From an uncultured Coriobacteriaceae bacterium (GTDB taxonomy: Bacteria > Actinomycetota > Coriobacteriia > Coriobacteriales > QAMH01), in NCBI GenBank assembly GCA_902796975.1, contig CADBRF010000003.1, positions 1 through 15,058 on the forward strand: DNA of 15,058 nt, read 5' to 3'. Below the pieces are notes generated by a model, which made no database searches, had not been told where the DNA came from, and worked only from the letters and a program-made list of their open reading frames with translations. The first letter of the stretch is position 1, and each line of letters opens with the position of its first letter. Position numbers and translations under genes: made by a program. Below are positions 6,580-14,308 of this stretch, piece after piece.

Positions 6580-8202
6580 ATGAATATCAGCGAACTACGA
6601 CTGTGCATCGCCTCCGCATCGAGCGCGCTCTCTGCTCGCAAGGAAGAGGTGAACCGTCTCAACGTGTTTCCCGTGCCAGACGGAGATACGGGCACCAATA
6701 TGTCCCTCACCATGGAATCCGTGGTGAAAGAAGTCGAAGCGCTTCCTGCGAACGCAGATAACGCGGCGCTCCGCAAAGCGGTCACGCACGGTTCGCTCAT
6801 GGGCGCCCGCGGCAACTCGGGCGTTATTACGAGTCAGATTCTTCGCGGCCTGTGCGAGGGCCTCGAGGATGCGACCACGTTCGACGCGCCTACCATCGCC
6901 ACGGCGATGCAGCGTGCCGTCGATGTCGCCTTCCGCGCGCTTCGCAAGCCCGTCAAGGGCACCATCCTCACTGTTCTCGAGGACACGGCTGCAGCAGCCA
7001 AGCGGGCTGCAGACGACGGGAAGGACGCCTTTGGCTGCCTGGAGGACATGGCGCAGGAAGCCCTCGAATCCGTCAAGCGCACGCCGGAGTTCCTCCCCGT
7101 GCTCAAGGAGAACGGGGTCGTCGATTCTGGCGGTTTTGGCCTTGCCATCCTCGTCCAGAGCTTTGCCGCCGCTGTCACGGGAGACCCAAGCGAGCTTCCC
7201 TCCGCGGCAGATTTCACCCGTCCCGAGGCGAAGGTTGCCATCGAGCACATGCACGACTGGGCAGGCTCCAAGTATATGTACTGCACGGAGTTCCTCTTCC
7301 ACAGCGCCGATGTCGACACCAAGGAAGCGCTCGAGTTTCTGGCTGGTATGGGCGATTGCGAGCTGCTCGTTGGCAACCATCCCGATTTTAAGGTGCACGT
7401 GCACACGGACACTCCCGGTGTCGTGCTCAACTACATGACCGATCGCGGTCAGATTTCCGAGGTCTTCATCCACAATATGGTGCTCGAGAGCGAGGAGCGC
7501 GCTGAGGGCATCGCTGCAGACGAAGAGCAGCAGCAGACCGAGAAGAAGAACATTGGCTTTGTCGCCGTCGCCGCAGGCAGCGGCATGGCGGAGATTCTCA
7601 AATCCCTCGGCGTCGACTATGTCGTCTCCGGCGGGCAGACCATGAATCCCTCCACGGCAGATCTCCTGCAGGCAGTTGATAAGGTCAATGCGGATGCGGT
7701 CATCCTGCTCCCCAACAACAAGAACATCATCATGGCTGCCAATGCCGCTGCCGAGAATGCCCCCATCCCCACGGCGGTCGTCGCCACTACGTCCGTTCCA
7801 GCTTCCTTTAGCGCCCTTTTTGCGGCTAACCAGGAAGCTTCGCTCGAAGAGAACGTCGAGATGATGACCGATGCTCTCGAAGACGTCCACTGTGGCGAGG
7901 TCACCACGGCAATCAAGGATGCCAAGTCCGACAGGGGCGAGGAAATCCATCCGGGCGATATCATCGGCATTGCCGACGGCAAACTCGACCAGGTTGGCGC
8001 CTCTGTCGAGGAAGTCACGCTTGCGCTCATCGAGGAGCTCGACGACGATTTCGATAGGCTCACGCTGCTCGCTGGCGAGGATTTCAGCGACGAGGCTCTC
8101 CAGGCGCTCAGCGACGAGATTGAAGAGCGCTTCCCCGACCTCGAAGTGGATGCTGAGCGTGGCGAACAGCCACTCTATCCGGTGGTTTTCTCCATCGAAT
8201 AA
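6580..8202 (+). CDS. fakA: Fatty acid kinase catalytic subunit FakA (DhaL/DAK2 plus DegV-like domain)
   Basis: A 540-residue FakA-type kinase that phosphorylates fatty acids held by a FakB carrier, so exogenous acyl chains can enter phospholipid synthesis. The N-terminal DhaL domain (about 1-195) has LNVFPVPDGDTGTNM, with the Mg/ATP aspartates D34 and D36, and HGSLMGARGNSGVI near 78-91. The middle domain has YCTEF (C235) and KVHVHTDTPG (H273, H275), matching the cysteine and two histidines that bind zinc and form the acyl-phosphate site in FakA. TDRGQISEVFIHNM follows, and a C-terminal DegV-like domain fills about 310-540. Length matches S. aureus FakA (about 550). A 26-base gap follows the Asp23-like gene, with only a weak ribosome site (TTAGGAAC). 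The DegV/FakB partner lies just downstream. Confidence 0.93.
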   Translation: MNISELRLCIASASSALSARKEEVNRLNVFPVPDGDTGTNMSLTMESVVKEVEALPANADNAALRKAVTHGSLMGARGNSGVITSQILRGLCEGLEDATTFDAPTIATAMQRAVDVAFRALRKPVKGTILTVLEDTAAAAKRAADDGKDAFGCLEDMAQEALESVKRTPEFLPVLKENGVVDSGGFGLAILVQSFAAAVTGDPSELPSAADFTRPEAKVAIEHMHDWAGSKYMYCTEFLFHSADVDTKEALEFLAGMGDCELLVGNHPDFKVHVHTDTPGVVLNYMTDRGQISEVFIHNMVLESEERAEGIAADEEQQQTEKKNIGFVAVAAGSGMAEILKSLGVDYVVSGGQTMNPSTADLLQAVDKVNADAVILLPNNKNIIMAANAAAENAPIPTAVVATTSVPASFSALFAANQEASLEENVEMMTDALEDVHCGEVTTAIKDAKSDRGEEIHPGDIIGIADGKLDQVGASVEEVTLALIEELDDDFDRLTLLAGEDFSDEALQALSDEIEERFPDLEVDAERGEQPLYPVVFSIE

Positions 8203-8246
8203 CATGCAGCGGTCTTTCGGCTGCAAAACAGGATGATTTATAGCAA

Positions 8247-8270
8247 ATGGCGGGGCTTTTGTCCCGCCAT
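8247..8270 (+). other. Strong hairpin between fakA and degV (weak terminator or mRNA processing site)
   Basis: ATGGCGGG (8247-8254) pairs perfectly with CCCGCCAT (8263-8270), with one further G-T pair and a loop of about six bases. Only GTTGTTT follows, a poor U-tract, and the degV ribosome site starts 8 bases after the stem. It may be a leaky terminator or a structure that lowers degV expression relative to fakA. A second small stem, TGCAGC/GCTGCA at 8205-8210 and 8220-8225, lies just upstream. Confidence 0.5.
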
Positions 8271-8291
8271 GTTGTTTAGAGGTGATGAACC

Positions 8292-9155
8292 GTGGAAAAG
8301 ATAGCGCTTGTTACCGACAGCACGTGCGACGTATCTCCTGCGGAGCTTGAACAGTGGGGTGTTCGCTGTGTAAACCTCAAAGTCTACCGTTCCGACGGTT
8401 CCCAGTTTCCCGATGGCAACACGCCCGAAAACGCCGAAGCCTTTTTCACCTACCTCGACCGGTGTGATCAGCTCCCGCACACATCCATGCCTTCTCCGGT
8501 GGAGTTTGGGGAGGTCTATTCTCAGCTCGCGTCCGAAGGCTACACACATGTGCTCTCCGTGCATCTCCCGCTTGCCATGTCCGGCACCAGCACTGCAGCG
8601 ATGATGGCTGCCCAGTCGGCTCCCATCGAGGTTGCGGTAGTAGATACGCGGCGAAACACGTGGGCTCTCGGCCTTCTCGTGCGCAGGCTCGCGCGCATGC
8701 GTGATGCAAACCAACCGTTTTCACAACTCGTGGAATCTGCGCGCACGCTCTACAAGTCCTGCGATATCTGCTTCGCGCTGGATACGCTCGATAACCTTGT
8801 CAAGGGCGGACGCGTGGGGAAGGCGACTGGCCTTGCGGCTTCCTTTCTCGGTATTAAACCGCTTCTCACGGTGAGCGACGATGGAGATGTCACACAGCTC
8901 GGCATGGCACGGTCTATGAAACGAGCCACTGCAAAGCTCGCCGATATTGCAGCTGCTCGTGTTGGCGAACTTGGTCCTCTCGAGGGCGTCTTCGTCCACG
9001 CTCGCAATCTCCCGGGGGCTGAGCGCCTTCGCGCCCTTTTCCAAGAACGCGGCATCGATTTCAAGGACCTCGGCACACGACAGATTGGCCCCGTCATCGC
9101 GACGCATGTCGCGACGGGATGTGTGGGCTTTGCCTACATTGCGCAAGAGGACTAG
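8292..9155 (+). CDS. DegV family fatty-acid-binding protein (FakB-like)
   Basis: A 287-residue DegV protein, the family that binds one fatty acid in a deep pocket and presents its carboxylate to FakA. Landmarks are VTDSTCD (residues 7-13), TSMPSPVEFGEVY, VHLPLAMSGTSTAAM (the usual HLSSxLSGT loop, altered here) and LDTLDNLVKGGRVGKATG followed by LGIKPLLTVSDDGDV. Length is normal (about 280-290). The start is GTG at 8292, picked because the near-perfect ribosome site AGAGGTGAT lies 4 bases upstream and the protein then begins EKIALVTDS as the family does. Lying next to fakA, it should be that kinase's carrier; its acyl-chain preference cannot be told. A hairpin in the 89-base gap from fakA may tune the ratio of the two. 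Confidence 0.92.
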   Translation: MEKIALVTDSTCDVSPAELEQWGVRCVNLKVYRSDGSQFPDGNTPENAEAFFTYLDRCDQLPHTSMPSPVEFGEVYSQLASEGYTHVLSVHLPLAMSGTSTAAMMAAQSAPIEVAVVDTRRNTWALGLLVRRLARMRDANQPFSQLVESARTLYKSCDICFALDTLDNLVKGGRVGKATGLAASFLGIKPLLTVSDDGDVTQLGMARSMKRATAKLADIAAARVGELGPLEGVFVHARNLPGAERLRALFQERGIDFKDLGTRQIGPVIATHVATGCVGFAYIAQED

Positions 9156-9236
9156 GGGAAGCGCTTGGCTGGGGGAGTAAAACAAAACGCAGGAAAATCG
9201 GTTCGAGACGCCGCTGAATCCTTTATGGAGGGCCCG

Positions 9237-11345
9237 GTGATCGCAGTACGTCAGGTCAGCGCATCCCGGGCAGAGCTTCTTGCAAAACTGGGCATTTCAA
9301 CCACTCGTGACCTGCTCTTTTGCTTTCCGCGCCGCTACCTCGACCTCACCAATGTGGTGAGCGCGGCGGCTGCGCCCATCGGGCAGATGGCAACAGTTGC
9401 CGGCGTCATCGATGAAGTCAACGCCAAGCAGCCGCGACCCCGCATGCACATCCTCGAGGTTTCGCTCGTGGACGACTCTGGAGCGATTTGGGGCGTTTGG
9501 TTCAGACAGCGCTGGCTCGAGCAGAAGTTTCATCCCGGCATGCGCGTTGCCTTTTCGGGCAAGGTGACCTTCGACTACGGCGAGAAGCGGATCAACACTC
9601 CTCTGGTTGAGATTCTCGATGAAGGCGAAGGTCCCACGAGGCAACTCGTGCCCATCTACCCTTCCACGGAGAAACTCACGGCAAAATGGATGCGTCGTTT
9701 TGTCGCCAATGCTCTCGACCAGGCCTCCGACCTTCATGACCCGCTGCCTGTTTCCTTGCGCGAGCACTATGGGCTGGAGAGCTGGAAGGCAGCGCTCAGG
9801 GGAATTCACTTTCCGCGCACTGCGGCAGAGCGTGATGAAGCACGCAGAAGGCTCGCCTATGAGGAAGTCCTCTTTCTCCAGGTTGAGATGATGCGCCGGC
9901 GTGATGCGGAGACAGCGGACTGCAGGCCAATCGAACATACCCCCGGTGCCTTCGTGCATGAGCTCGAGCAGGCGATGCCTTTCAAGCTTACCGACGAGCA
10001 GCAAACAGCCGTGGACGAGATTATCGCCGATATGCAGGCGCCGCGCTGCATGAACCGCATGCTCCTGGGCGATGTGAGCACAGGCAAAACAGCGGTCGCG
10101 GCTTTTGCGCTGGCAACGGCTGCCGATACGGGGTGCCAGGCAGCAATGATGGGCCCGACGGAGGTGCTTGTCCGTCAGTATGGAACCAAGCTCGGCCCGC
10201 TTCTCGACGCTGTTGGCATCACCTGGGGCGTGCTCACTGCCGCGACGAGCTCCGAAGAGCGCGCGCGTCTGCTGGCGGATACCGCTTCGGGAAAGCTCCA
10301 GGTTCTCTTCGGCACACACGCCATGCTCGAACCGGATGTGAGCTTTGCCCGCCTCTCCCTCGTGGTCATCGATGAGCAGCACCGGTTTGGCGTCAACCAG
10401 CGGGCGGCGCTCCGGGAGAAGGGCCCTGGGAGCGATCTGCTCGTCATGACAGCAACACCCATTCCGCGCACTTTGGCGCTCACGATTTATGGGGACCTGG
10501 AAACAAGCTATATCCGCCATAAGCCAGTGCGCCACGCTCCCACGACTACGCAGCTTGTCTCGCGCGGCCGCCGGGATATCGCCTATACGGCCATACGGGA
10601 GGCGGTTGCTGCTGGTCAGCAGGCCTATGTCATCTGCCCGCTCGTAGGGGTCTCCCGCGAACAGCGCATCAAGGGCGAGGAAAATGGCAGCCTGCAGGCC
10701 TCGCTTCTGGATGGGCGCGATGTCTCGGATGCCAAAGCCGCAGAAGAGGAAGCCAAGCGCCTCTCCCGAGAAGTCTTTCCTGGTTACGCCATTGGCCTGC
10801 TCACCGGCCGCATGAACAACGCGGAAAAGCAGCAGGTCATGGAAGATTTCCGTGCGGGCAAAATAGATGTGCTCGTCGCCACCACCGTGGTCGAGGTGGG
10901 CGTTGATGTCCCCAATGCCACGGTCATGCTCATCGAGGATGCCGAGCGTTTCGGCCTCTCCCAGCTCCACCAGCTGCGGGGTAGAGTCGGGCGCGGTAGC
11001 GAGCCAGGCAGGGTCTTCCTCATCGCCGACCCTCCTGCGGATGATGATGCGATGCAGGCGCGCATGCAGGCCCTTGTGGATACCGATGATGGGTTCGAGC
11101 TGGCGGAAATCGATTTGAAGACGCGCCGTGAGGGCGATGTCTTAGGTGTTCGGCAGCATGGACGGCAGCTGCTCAAGCTCGTAAACGTTATCGACGACGC
11201 GCCCCTCATCGCGGCAGCCCACGCCGATGCCCGAGCGTTGCTCGATGCGGATCCACAGCTTACGAACCCTGAAAACCGCCGGTTCGCCCAGGAACTCGCC
11301 GCTCGTTTCACAGATGCATACGAAAGTGAGTCCGCTCGCGGCTGA
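9237..11345 (+). CDS. recG: ATP-dependent DNA helicase RecG
   Basis: RecG, a monomeric superfamily 2 helicase that remodels stalled replication forks and branched DNA. From the chosen start it has 702 residues (E. coli 693). The N-terminal wedge/OB part includes LAKLGISTTRDLLFCFPRRYLDLT and VSLVDDSGAIWGVWF. Helicase motifs are complete: Walker A GDVSTGKT (278-285; most RecG have GDVGSGKT), DEQH at 379-382, TATPIPRTLAL, and QLRGRVGRG at 579-587. The start is uncertain. GTG at 9237 has GGAGG 5 bases ahead and best fits where RecG similarity begins; ATG at 9225 lacks a ribosome site; TTG at 9165 has AGGGGA and would add 24 residues with atypical codon use. The degV stop lies 9 bases before that TTG, so both genes are probably on one transcript. 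Confidence 0.95.
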   Translation: MIAVRQVSASRAELLAKLGISTTRDLLFCFPRRYLDLTNVVSAAAAPIGQMATVAGVIDEVNAKQPRPRMHILEVSLVDDSGAIWGVWFRQRWLEQKFHPGMRVAFSGKVTFDYGEKRINTPLVEILDEGEGPTRQLVPIYPSTEKLTAKWMRRFVANALDQASDLHDPLPVSLREHYGLESWKAALRGIHFPRTAAERDEARRRLAYEEVLFLQVEMMRRRDAETADCRPIEHTPGAFVHELEQAMPFKLTDEQQTAVDEIIADMQAPRCMNRMLLGDVSTGKTAVAAFALATAADTGCQAAMMGPTEVLVRQYGTKLGPLLDAVGITWGVLTAATSSEERARLLADTASGKLQVLFGTHAMLEPDVSFARLSLVVIDEQHRFGVNQRAALREKGPGSDLLVMTATPIPRTLALTIYGDLETSYIRHKPVRHAPTTTQLVSRGRRDIAYTAIREAVAAGQQAYVICPLVGVSREQRIKGEENGSLQASLLDGRDVSDAKAAEEEAKRLSREVFPGYAIGLLTGRMNNAEKQQVMEDFRAGKIDVLVATTVVEVGVDVPNATVMLIEDAERFGLSQLHQLRGRVGRGSEPGRVFLIADPPADDDAMQARMQALVDTDDGFELAEIDLKTRREGDVLGVRQHGRQLLKLVNVIDDAPLIAAAHADARALLDADPQLTNPENRRFAQELAARFTDAYESESARG

Positions 11346-11412
11346 TACCCTCAAGTTCGGCAAGTCTTGTTACCATACGAATCGAGGCGCAAAGAGGGGA
11401 AAGGATGCGGAA

Positions 11413-12027
11413 ATGCGCATTATCGCAGGTACGCTAAGGGGAAGAACCTTGGAATCTCCCAGCGAGAAAACCACGAGGCCAACAACAGATCGCGTGCGCG
11501 AGTCCATGTTCTCGTCAATCTACTCTCGTCTTGATATCGAGGGTGTCTCCGTGCTGGACGCTTTTGCCGGCAGCGGTGCTCTTGGCGTCGAGGCGCTTTC
11601 GCGCGGGGCAGGCCGCGTCACCTTCTTCGAGGCTGACGGCGATGCGCATAAGGTTTTGAAGCGCAACTTGGAAAAGCTCAAGATAGGTCGGGGGCAGGCT
11701 ACCCTTGTACATGCAGATGTGTTCACAGCAGCAGAGCGCAGGCTCCCCGGTTCTCCTTTTGACCTCGTTCTTCTCGACCCGCCCTATGCCTATCCGGCCG
11801 CAGACGTTCTCGATCTCATGCTGAATCTTCAGAACAGCGGGTCGCTTAAACCCGATGCGCTTATCGTCTACGAATATTCGAACAAGAACGCTAGAGAGGT
11901 CACCGCTCTCTTCGAGGCTTGTGATGAGCTTCAGGTTTCTACCCAGAAAAAATACGGTCATATTGGTGTCATCTATCTTCGCCCCGGAGTCAAAGAAGAC
12001 ACAGTGCCTTCGGCGGAACAGGAGTAA
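11413..12027 (+). CDS. rsmD: 16S rRNA (guanine966-N2)-methyltransferase RsmD
   Basis: A 204-residue SAM-dependent methyltransferase that makes m2G966 (E. coli numbering) in 16S rRNA during assembly of the small ribosomal subunit. It begins MRIIAGTLRGRTLESP, the usual opening, followed by TRPTTDRVRESMFSSI. The SAM-binding motif is LDAFAGSGALGVEALSRGA (about 48-66) and the catalytic motif is LLDPPY (about 120-125). Length matches the family (about 190-200). The ATG at 11413 is preceded by GAAAGGA; the frame stays open upstream into recG but that part has no similarity to the family. It follows recG by 67 bases and precedes coaD by 2, the rsmD-coaD pairing found in many bacteria. Confidence 0.93.
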   Translation: MRIIAGTLRGRTLESPSEKTTRPTTDRVRESMFSSIYSRLDIEGVSVLDAFAGSGALGVEALSRGAGRVTFFEADGDAHKVLKRNLEKLKIGRGQATLVHADVFTAAERRLPGSPFDLVLLDPPYAYPAADVLDLMLNLQNSGSLKPDALIVYEYSNKNAREVTALFEACDELQVSTQKKYGHIGVIYLRPGVKEDTVPSAEQE

Positions 12028-12029
12028 AC

Positions 12030-12533
12030 ATGCGCAAAGTGGTCGTCCCCGGGACCTTCGACCCCATCACCTTGGGGCATATGGATGTCATCACGAGGTC
12101 CTCGCAGCTGTTTGACGAGGTTATCGTGGGCGTCGCTGCCTCTCAGGGCAAGGGCGCGCATGGGCCGCTCTTCACGCTCGATGAACGTGTTGCTCTAGCA
12201 AAGTCGGAGGTGAAGGGACTCGACAATGTCACTGTCCAGCCCTTCGACAACCTTCTTGTGGAGTTCGCCCGCTCCGTTGGCGCATGCGCTGTGGTCAAGG
12301 GCCTTCGTGCCACAACCGATTTCGAGTATGAATTCCAGATGGCAGCCTTAAACTACCGTCTCGATAAAGATCTCGAGGCGCTGTTCGTCATGTCGTCGCC
12401 CGAGCACATGTATGTTTCCTCTTCGGTTGCCAAGGAAATCGCCCGCATGGACGGACCTCTCAAGGGAATCACGAGCCTCGCTGTTGAAAATGCCCTCCGT
12501 GCTAAATACGGGCTGGATCCTATTGAGGCCTAG
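12030..12533 (+). CDS. coaD: Phosphopantetheine adenylyltransferase CoaD
   Basis: A 167-residue nucleotidyltransferase that joins ATP and 4'-phosphopantetheine to give dephospho-CoA and PPi, the penultimate step of coenzyme A synthesis. It acts in the cytoplasm, usually as a hexamer. GTFDPITLGH (8-17) holds the ATP-binding TxGH signature with H17. VVKGLRATTDFEYEFQMA (about 88-105) forms the substrate site, and YVSSSVAKEI (128-137) is the variant of ISSTxxRE near the C-terminus. Length is typical (about 160). The start is clear: the rsmD stop lies 2 bases before the ATG and ACAGGAG supplies the ribosome site inside the end of rsmD, so translation of the two is likely coupled. Confidence 0.97.
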   Translation: MRKVVVPGTFDPITLGHMDVITRSSQLFDEVIVGVAASQGKGAHGPLFTLDERVALAKSEVKGLDNVTVQPFDNLLVEFARSVGACAVVKGLRATTDFEYEFQMAALNYRLDKDLEALFVMSSPEHMYVSSSVAKEIARMDGPLKGITSLAVENALRAKYGLDPIEA

Positions 12534-12581
12534 CGGTCCGGTTCGATTTTTCGATGTAACAACAAAAGGCAGTGTTCATCC

Positions 12582-13727
12582 ATGGCTCTAGATGATTTCA
12601 AGAATTTCGATGCTGCGCTCGATTACGAACGACGCAATTCTAAGGGCAAGGTAAAGCCAGGCCCTGCCCTGCCTGAAGACATTCGAATCGCCGATACCCA
12701 CTGCCATATTCGCATGACGGCAAACCCTGCTCTCTCCATCGCCCGTGCAGCGCACCATGGGTTTGGCTTTCTCATGAATATGACCGACCCGGCTGAAGAC
12801 GAAGACACCGATCTTGAGGCGCTCCGCGGTAAGATTGCCCCGGATGCCAACCCCGGCACTGCTGATTATGAGCTTCTCGATGGCTGGGAGCAGGAAGCGC
12901 GCGGTATCCTCGCCGGTTGGGGAGAGCCTGAAGTTCCGCTTCCGCGTATCCGCTTTGGCGTGGGTGTCCATCCGCACAATGCGCGCAACTGGGATGCCGC
13001 GAAGGATGTGCTTTTCGAGCGTTTGCATGACCCGCGCACGGCTTGTCTGGGCGAGATTGGCCTTGACTACCATTACGACCTGAGCCCCCGCCCTGTGCAG
13101 CGCGAGGTTTTCGCTCGCCAGCTTGGTATTGCCCAAGAAGCAGGTCTTCCCGTATCTCTGCACATTCGCGAGGCGCATGATGAGGCAGTTGACATCCTCA
13201 AAGCTTGCGGGGTCTCAGAGGCTGGCTGCATTGTGCACTGCTTCAACCTCGACGCGGCAACGCTCGAGCCCTTCCTCGAACTTGGCTGCCATATCGCCTT
13301 CGGCGGCCCCATCACCTTCCGCAAGAGCTGGGAAACTCGTGTGGCGGCAACCCATGTGCCTATCGACCGGCTGCTCACCGAAACAGATGCCCCCTACATG
13401 GCACCCGAGCCTCTTCGCGGAACAGAATGCCTGCCCGATCACACTGCCTATAGTCTTTCCATGCTGCTAACCTGCTTTGGCTACCACGGGGAAGGCGAAG
13501 CGCTTGCGGGTTTTGCTCCTCGTCCCGTTGACCTGGGCATTTCCCGAAAAGAAGCGAAAGCGCTCACACAAATCGAATGGGGGAGGGCTCACGCCCTGGA
13601 GCATCCTGATTTTGCTGCGCTCCAGGCTGGTCTGGATGAGAGGGCGTTCTGCGAATGCCTCTACCAAAATGCGCTGGCGTTGCTTGACCGCGAACCCACG
13701 TCTTGGCAGGAGGGAGAGCGGGCATGA
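12582..13727 (+). CDS. TatD family metal-dependent hydrolase, enlarged form
   Basis: A TatD-type (amidohydrolase fold) metal-dependent hydrolase; relatives act as DNases and are thought to trim 3' DNA or RNA ends. Metal ligands are all present: H40 and H42 in DTHCH, E158 in GEIGLDY, H194 in LHIRE, H219 in VHCF and D269 in TETDAPY. At 381 residues it is well over the usual 250-270. There is a 35-residue N-terminal lead, roughly 60 extra residues between DTHCH and FGVGVHPH (63-125), and an insert of about 70 residues before the closing FCECLYQNALALL. The ribosome site is weak (AAAGG, about 14 bases before the ATG). It precedes rsmA as tatD does in many Gram-positives, here with one gene in between. 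The fold is sure; the substrate is not. Confidence 0.9.
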   Translation: MALDDFKNFDAALDYERRNSKGKVKPGPALPEDIRIADTHCHIRMTANPALSIARAAHHGFGFLMNMTDPAEDEDTDLEALRGKIAPDANPGTADYELLDGWEQEARGILAGWGEPEVPLPRIRFGVGVHPHNARNWDAAKDVLFERLHDPRTACLGEIGLDYHYDLSPRPVQREVFARQLGIAQEAGLPVSLHIREAHDEAVDILKACGVSEAGCIVHCFNLDAATLEPFLELGCHIAFGGPITFRKSWETRVAATHVPIDRLLTETDAPYMAPEPLRGTECLPDHTAYSLSMLLTCFGYHGEGEALAGFAPRPVDLGISRKEAKALTQIEWGRAHALEHPDFAALQAGLDERAFCECLYQNALALLDREPTSWQEGERA

Positions 13728-14308
13728 GCAGGGCAGGAGAGAGCCGGGTGAAAGCCCTCGTCATTGTTGGCTCTCCTCATGCGAAGGGCAAATCGGAAAA
13801 GCTGGCGGATGCCATTTGCGCTGCCCTAGCGGAACATGGCGCCGAATCGGAAGTCTTCTCGCTCGCCTCGCACAGAATCGGTTGGTGTGTCAACTGCGGC
13901 GCTTGTCTCAAAACCGGGGATTGCGCAATCAAGGGAGACGATTGGGTAGGCCTCTGTTCCAAGTTCGAGAGCGCTGACCTTGTGTTTCTCGTTGCCCCCG
14001 TGTATTTTGCGGGGCCTTCGGCCTGCCTCAAGGCTATGCTCGACCGGTGCCAGATGTATTGGGCGCGCAAGTATGTGGTAAAGAGCCGGGTTCCCGAGAA
14101 AAGGCCCTGTCATCTGCTGGTGGTGGGCGATGGGGGAGACCCCTTCGGCAGCTCTCCGCTTGAAACAATTTGCACCTCGGCGCTCAACTGCGCAAACCTC
14201 CGCATTGAGGGAAACATTCTTCGCTTTATTGGAAACGAGTACGACTTGGGCAGAGTCTCCCAACTGGTCTTTTGTGCTCTCGAAAATCTTGGAAAGGGGG
14301 AAGCATGA
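13724..14308 (+). CDS. Flavodoxin-fold NAD(P)H-dependent oxidoreductase / iron-sulfur flavoprotein-like
   Basis: A 194-residue protein of the NADPH-dependent FMN reductase superfamily. VKALVIVGSPHAKGKSEKLADAI near the start is the FMN phosphate loop on the first strand and helix. It has C55-x2-C58-x2-C61-x5-C67 followed by DDW, a compact cysteine motif shared by iron-sulfur flavoproteins and many anaerobe oxidoreductases, so a [4Fe-4S] cluster is possible. LVFLVAPVYFAGPSACLKAMLDRCQMYW is the second flavin loop. The ATG at 13724 overlaps the tatD stop as ATGA and has AGGAGGGAG upstream. GTG at 13748, preceded by AGGAGAGAG, is a fair alternative and would begin VKALVIVGS. It ends in ATGA overlap with rsmA. 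The natural electron donor and acceptor are unknown. Confidence 0.85.
   Translation: MSRAGESRVKALVIVGSPHAKGKSEKLADAICAALAEHGAESEVFSLASHRIGWCVNCGACLKTGDCAIKGDDWVGLCSKFESADLVFLVAPVYFAGPSACLKAMLDRCQMYWARKYVVKSRVPEKRPCHLLVVGDGGDPFGSSPLETICTSALNCANLRIEGNILRFIGNEYDLGRVSQLVFCALENLGKGEA

Noticed and set aside
6595..8226. A 543-codon open frame on the minus strand, antisense to fakA
   Set aside because: It is a mirror of the fakA codon pattern with no recognisable domain; fakA has every catalytic motif.
9297..10970. A 557-codon open frame on the minus strand, antisense to recG
   Set aside because: It has no family motif and lies wholly opposite an intact helicase gene.
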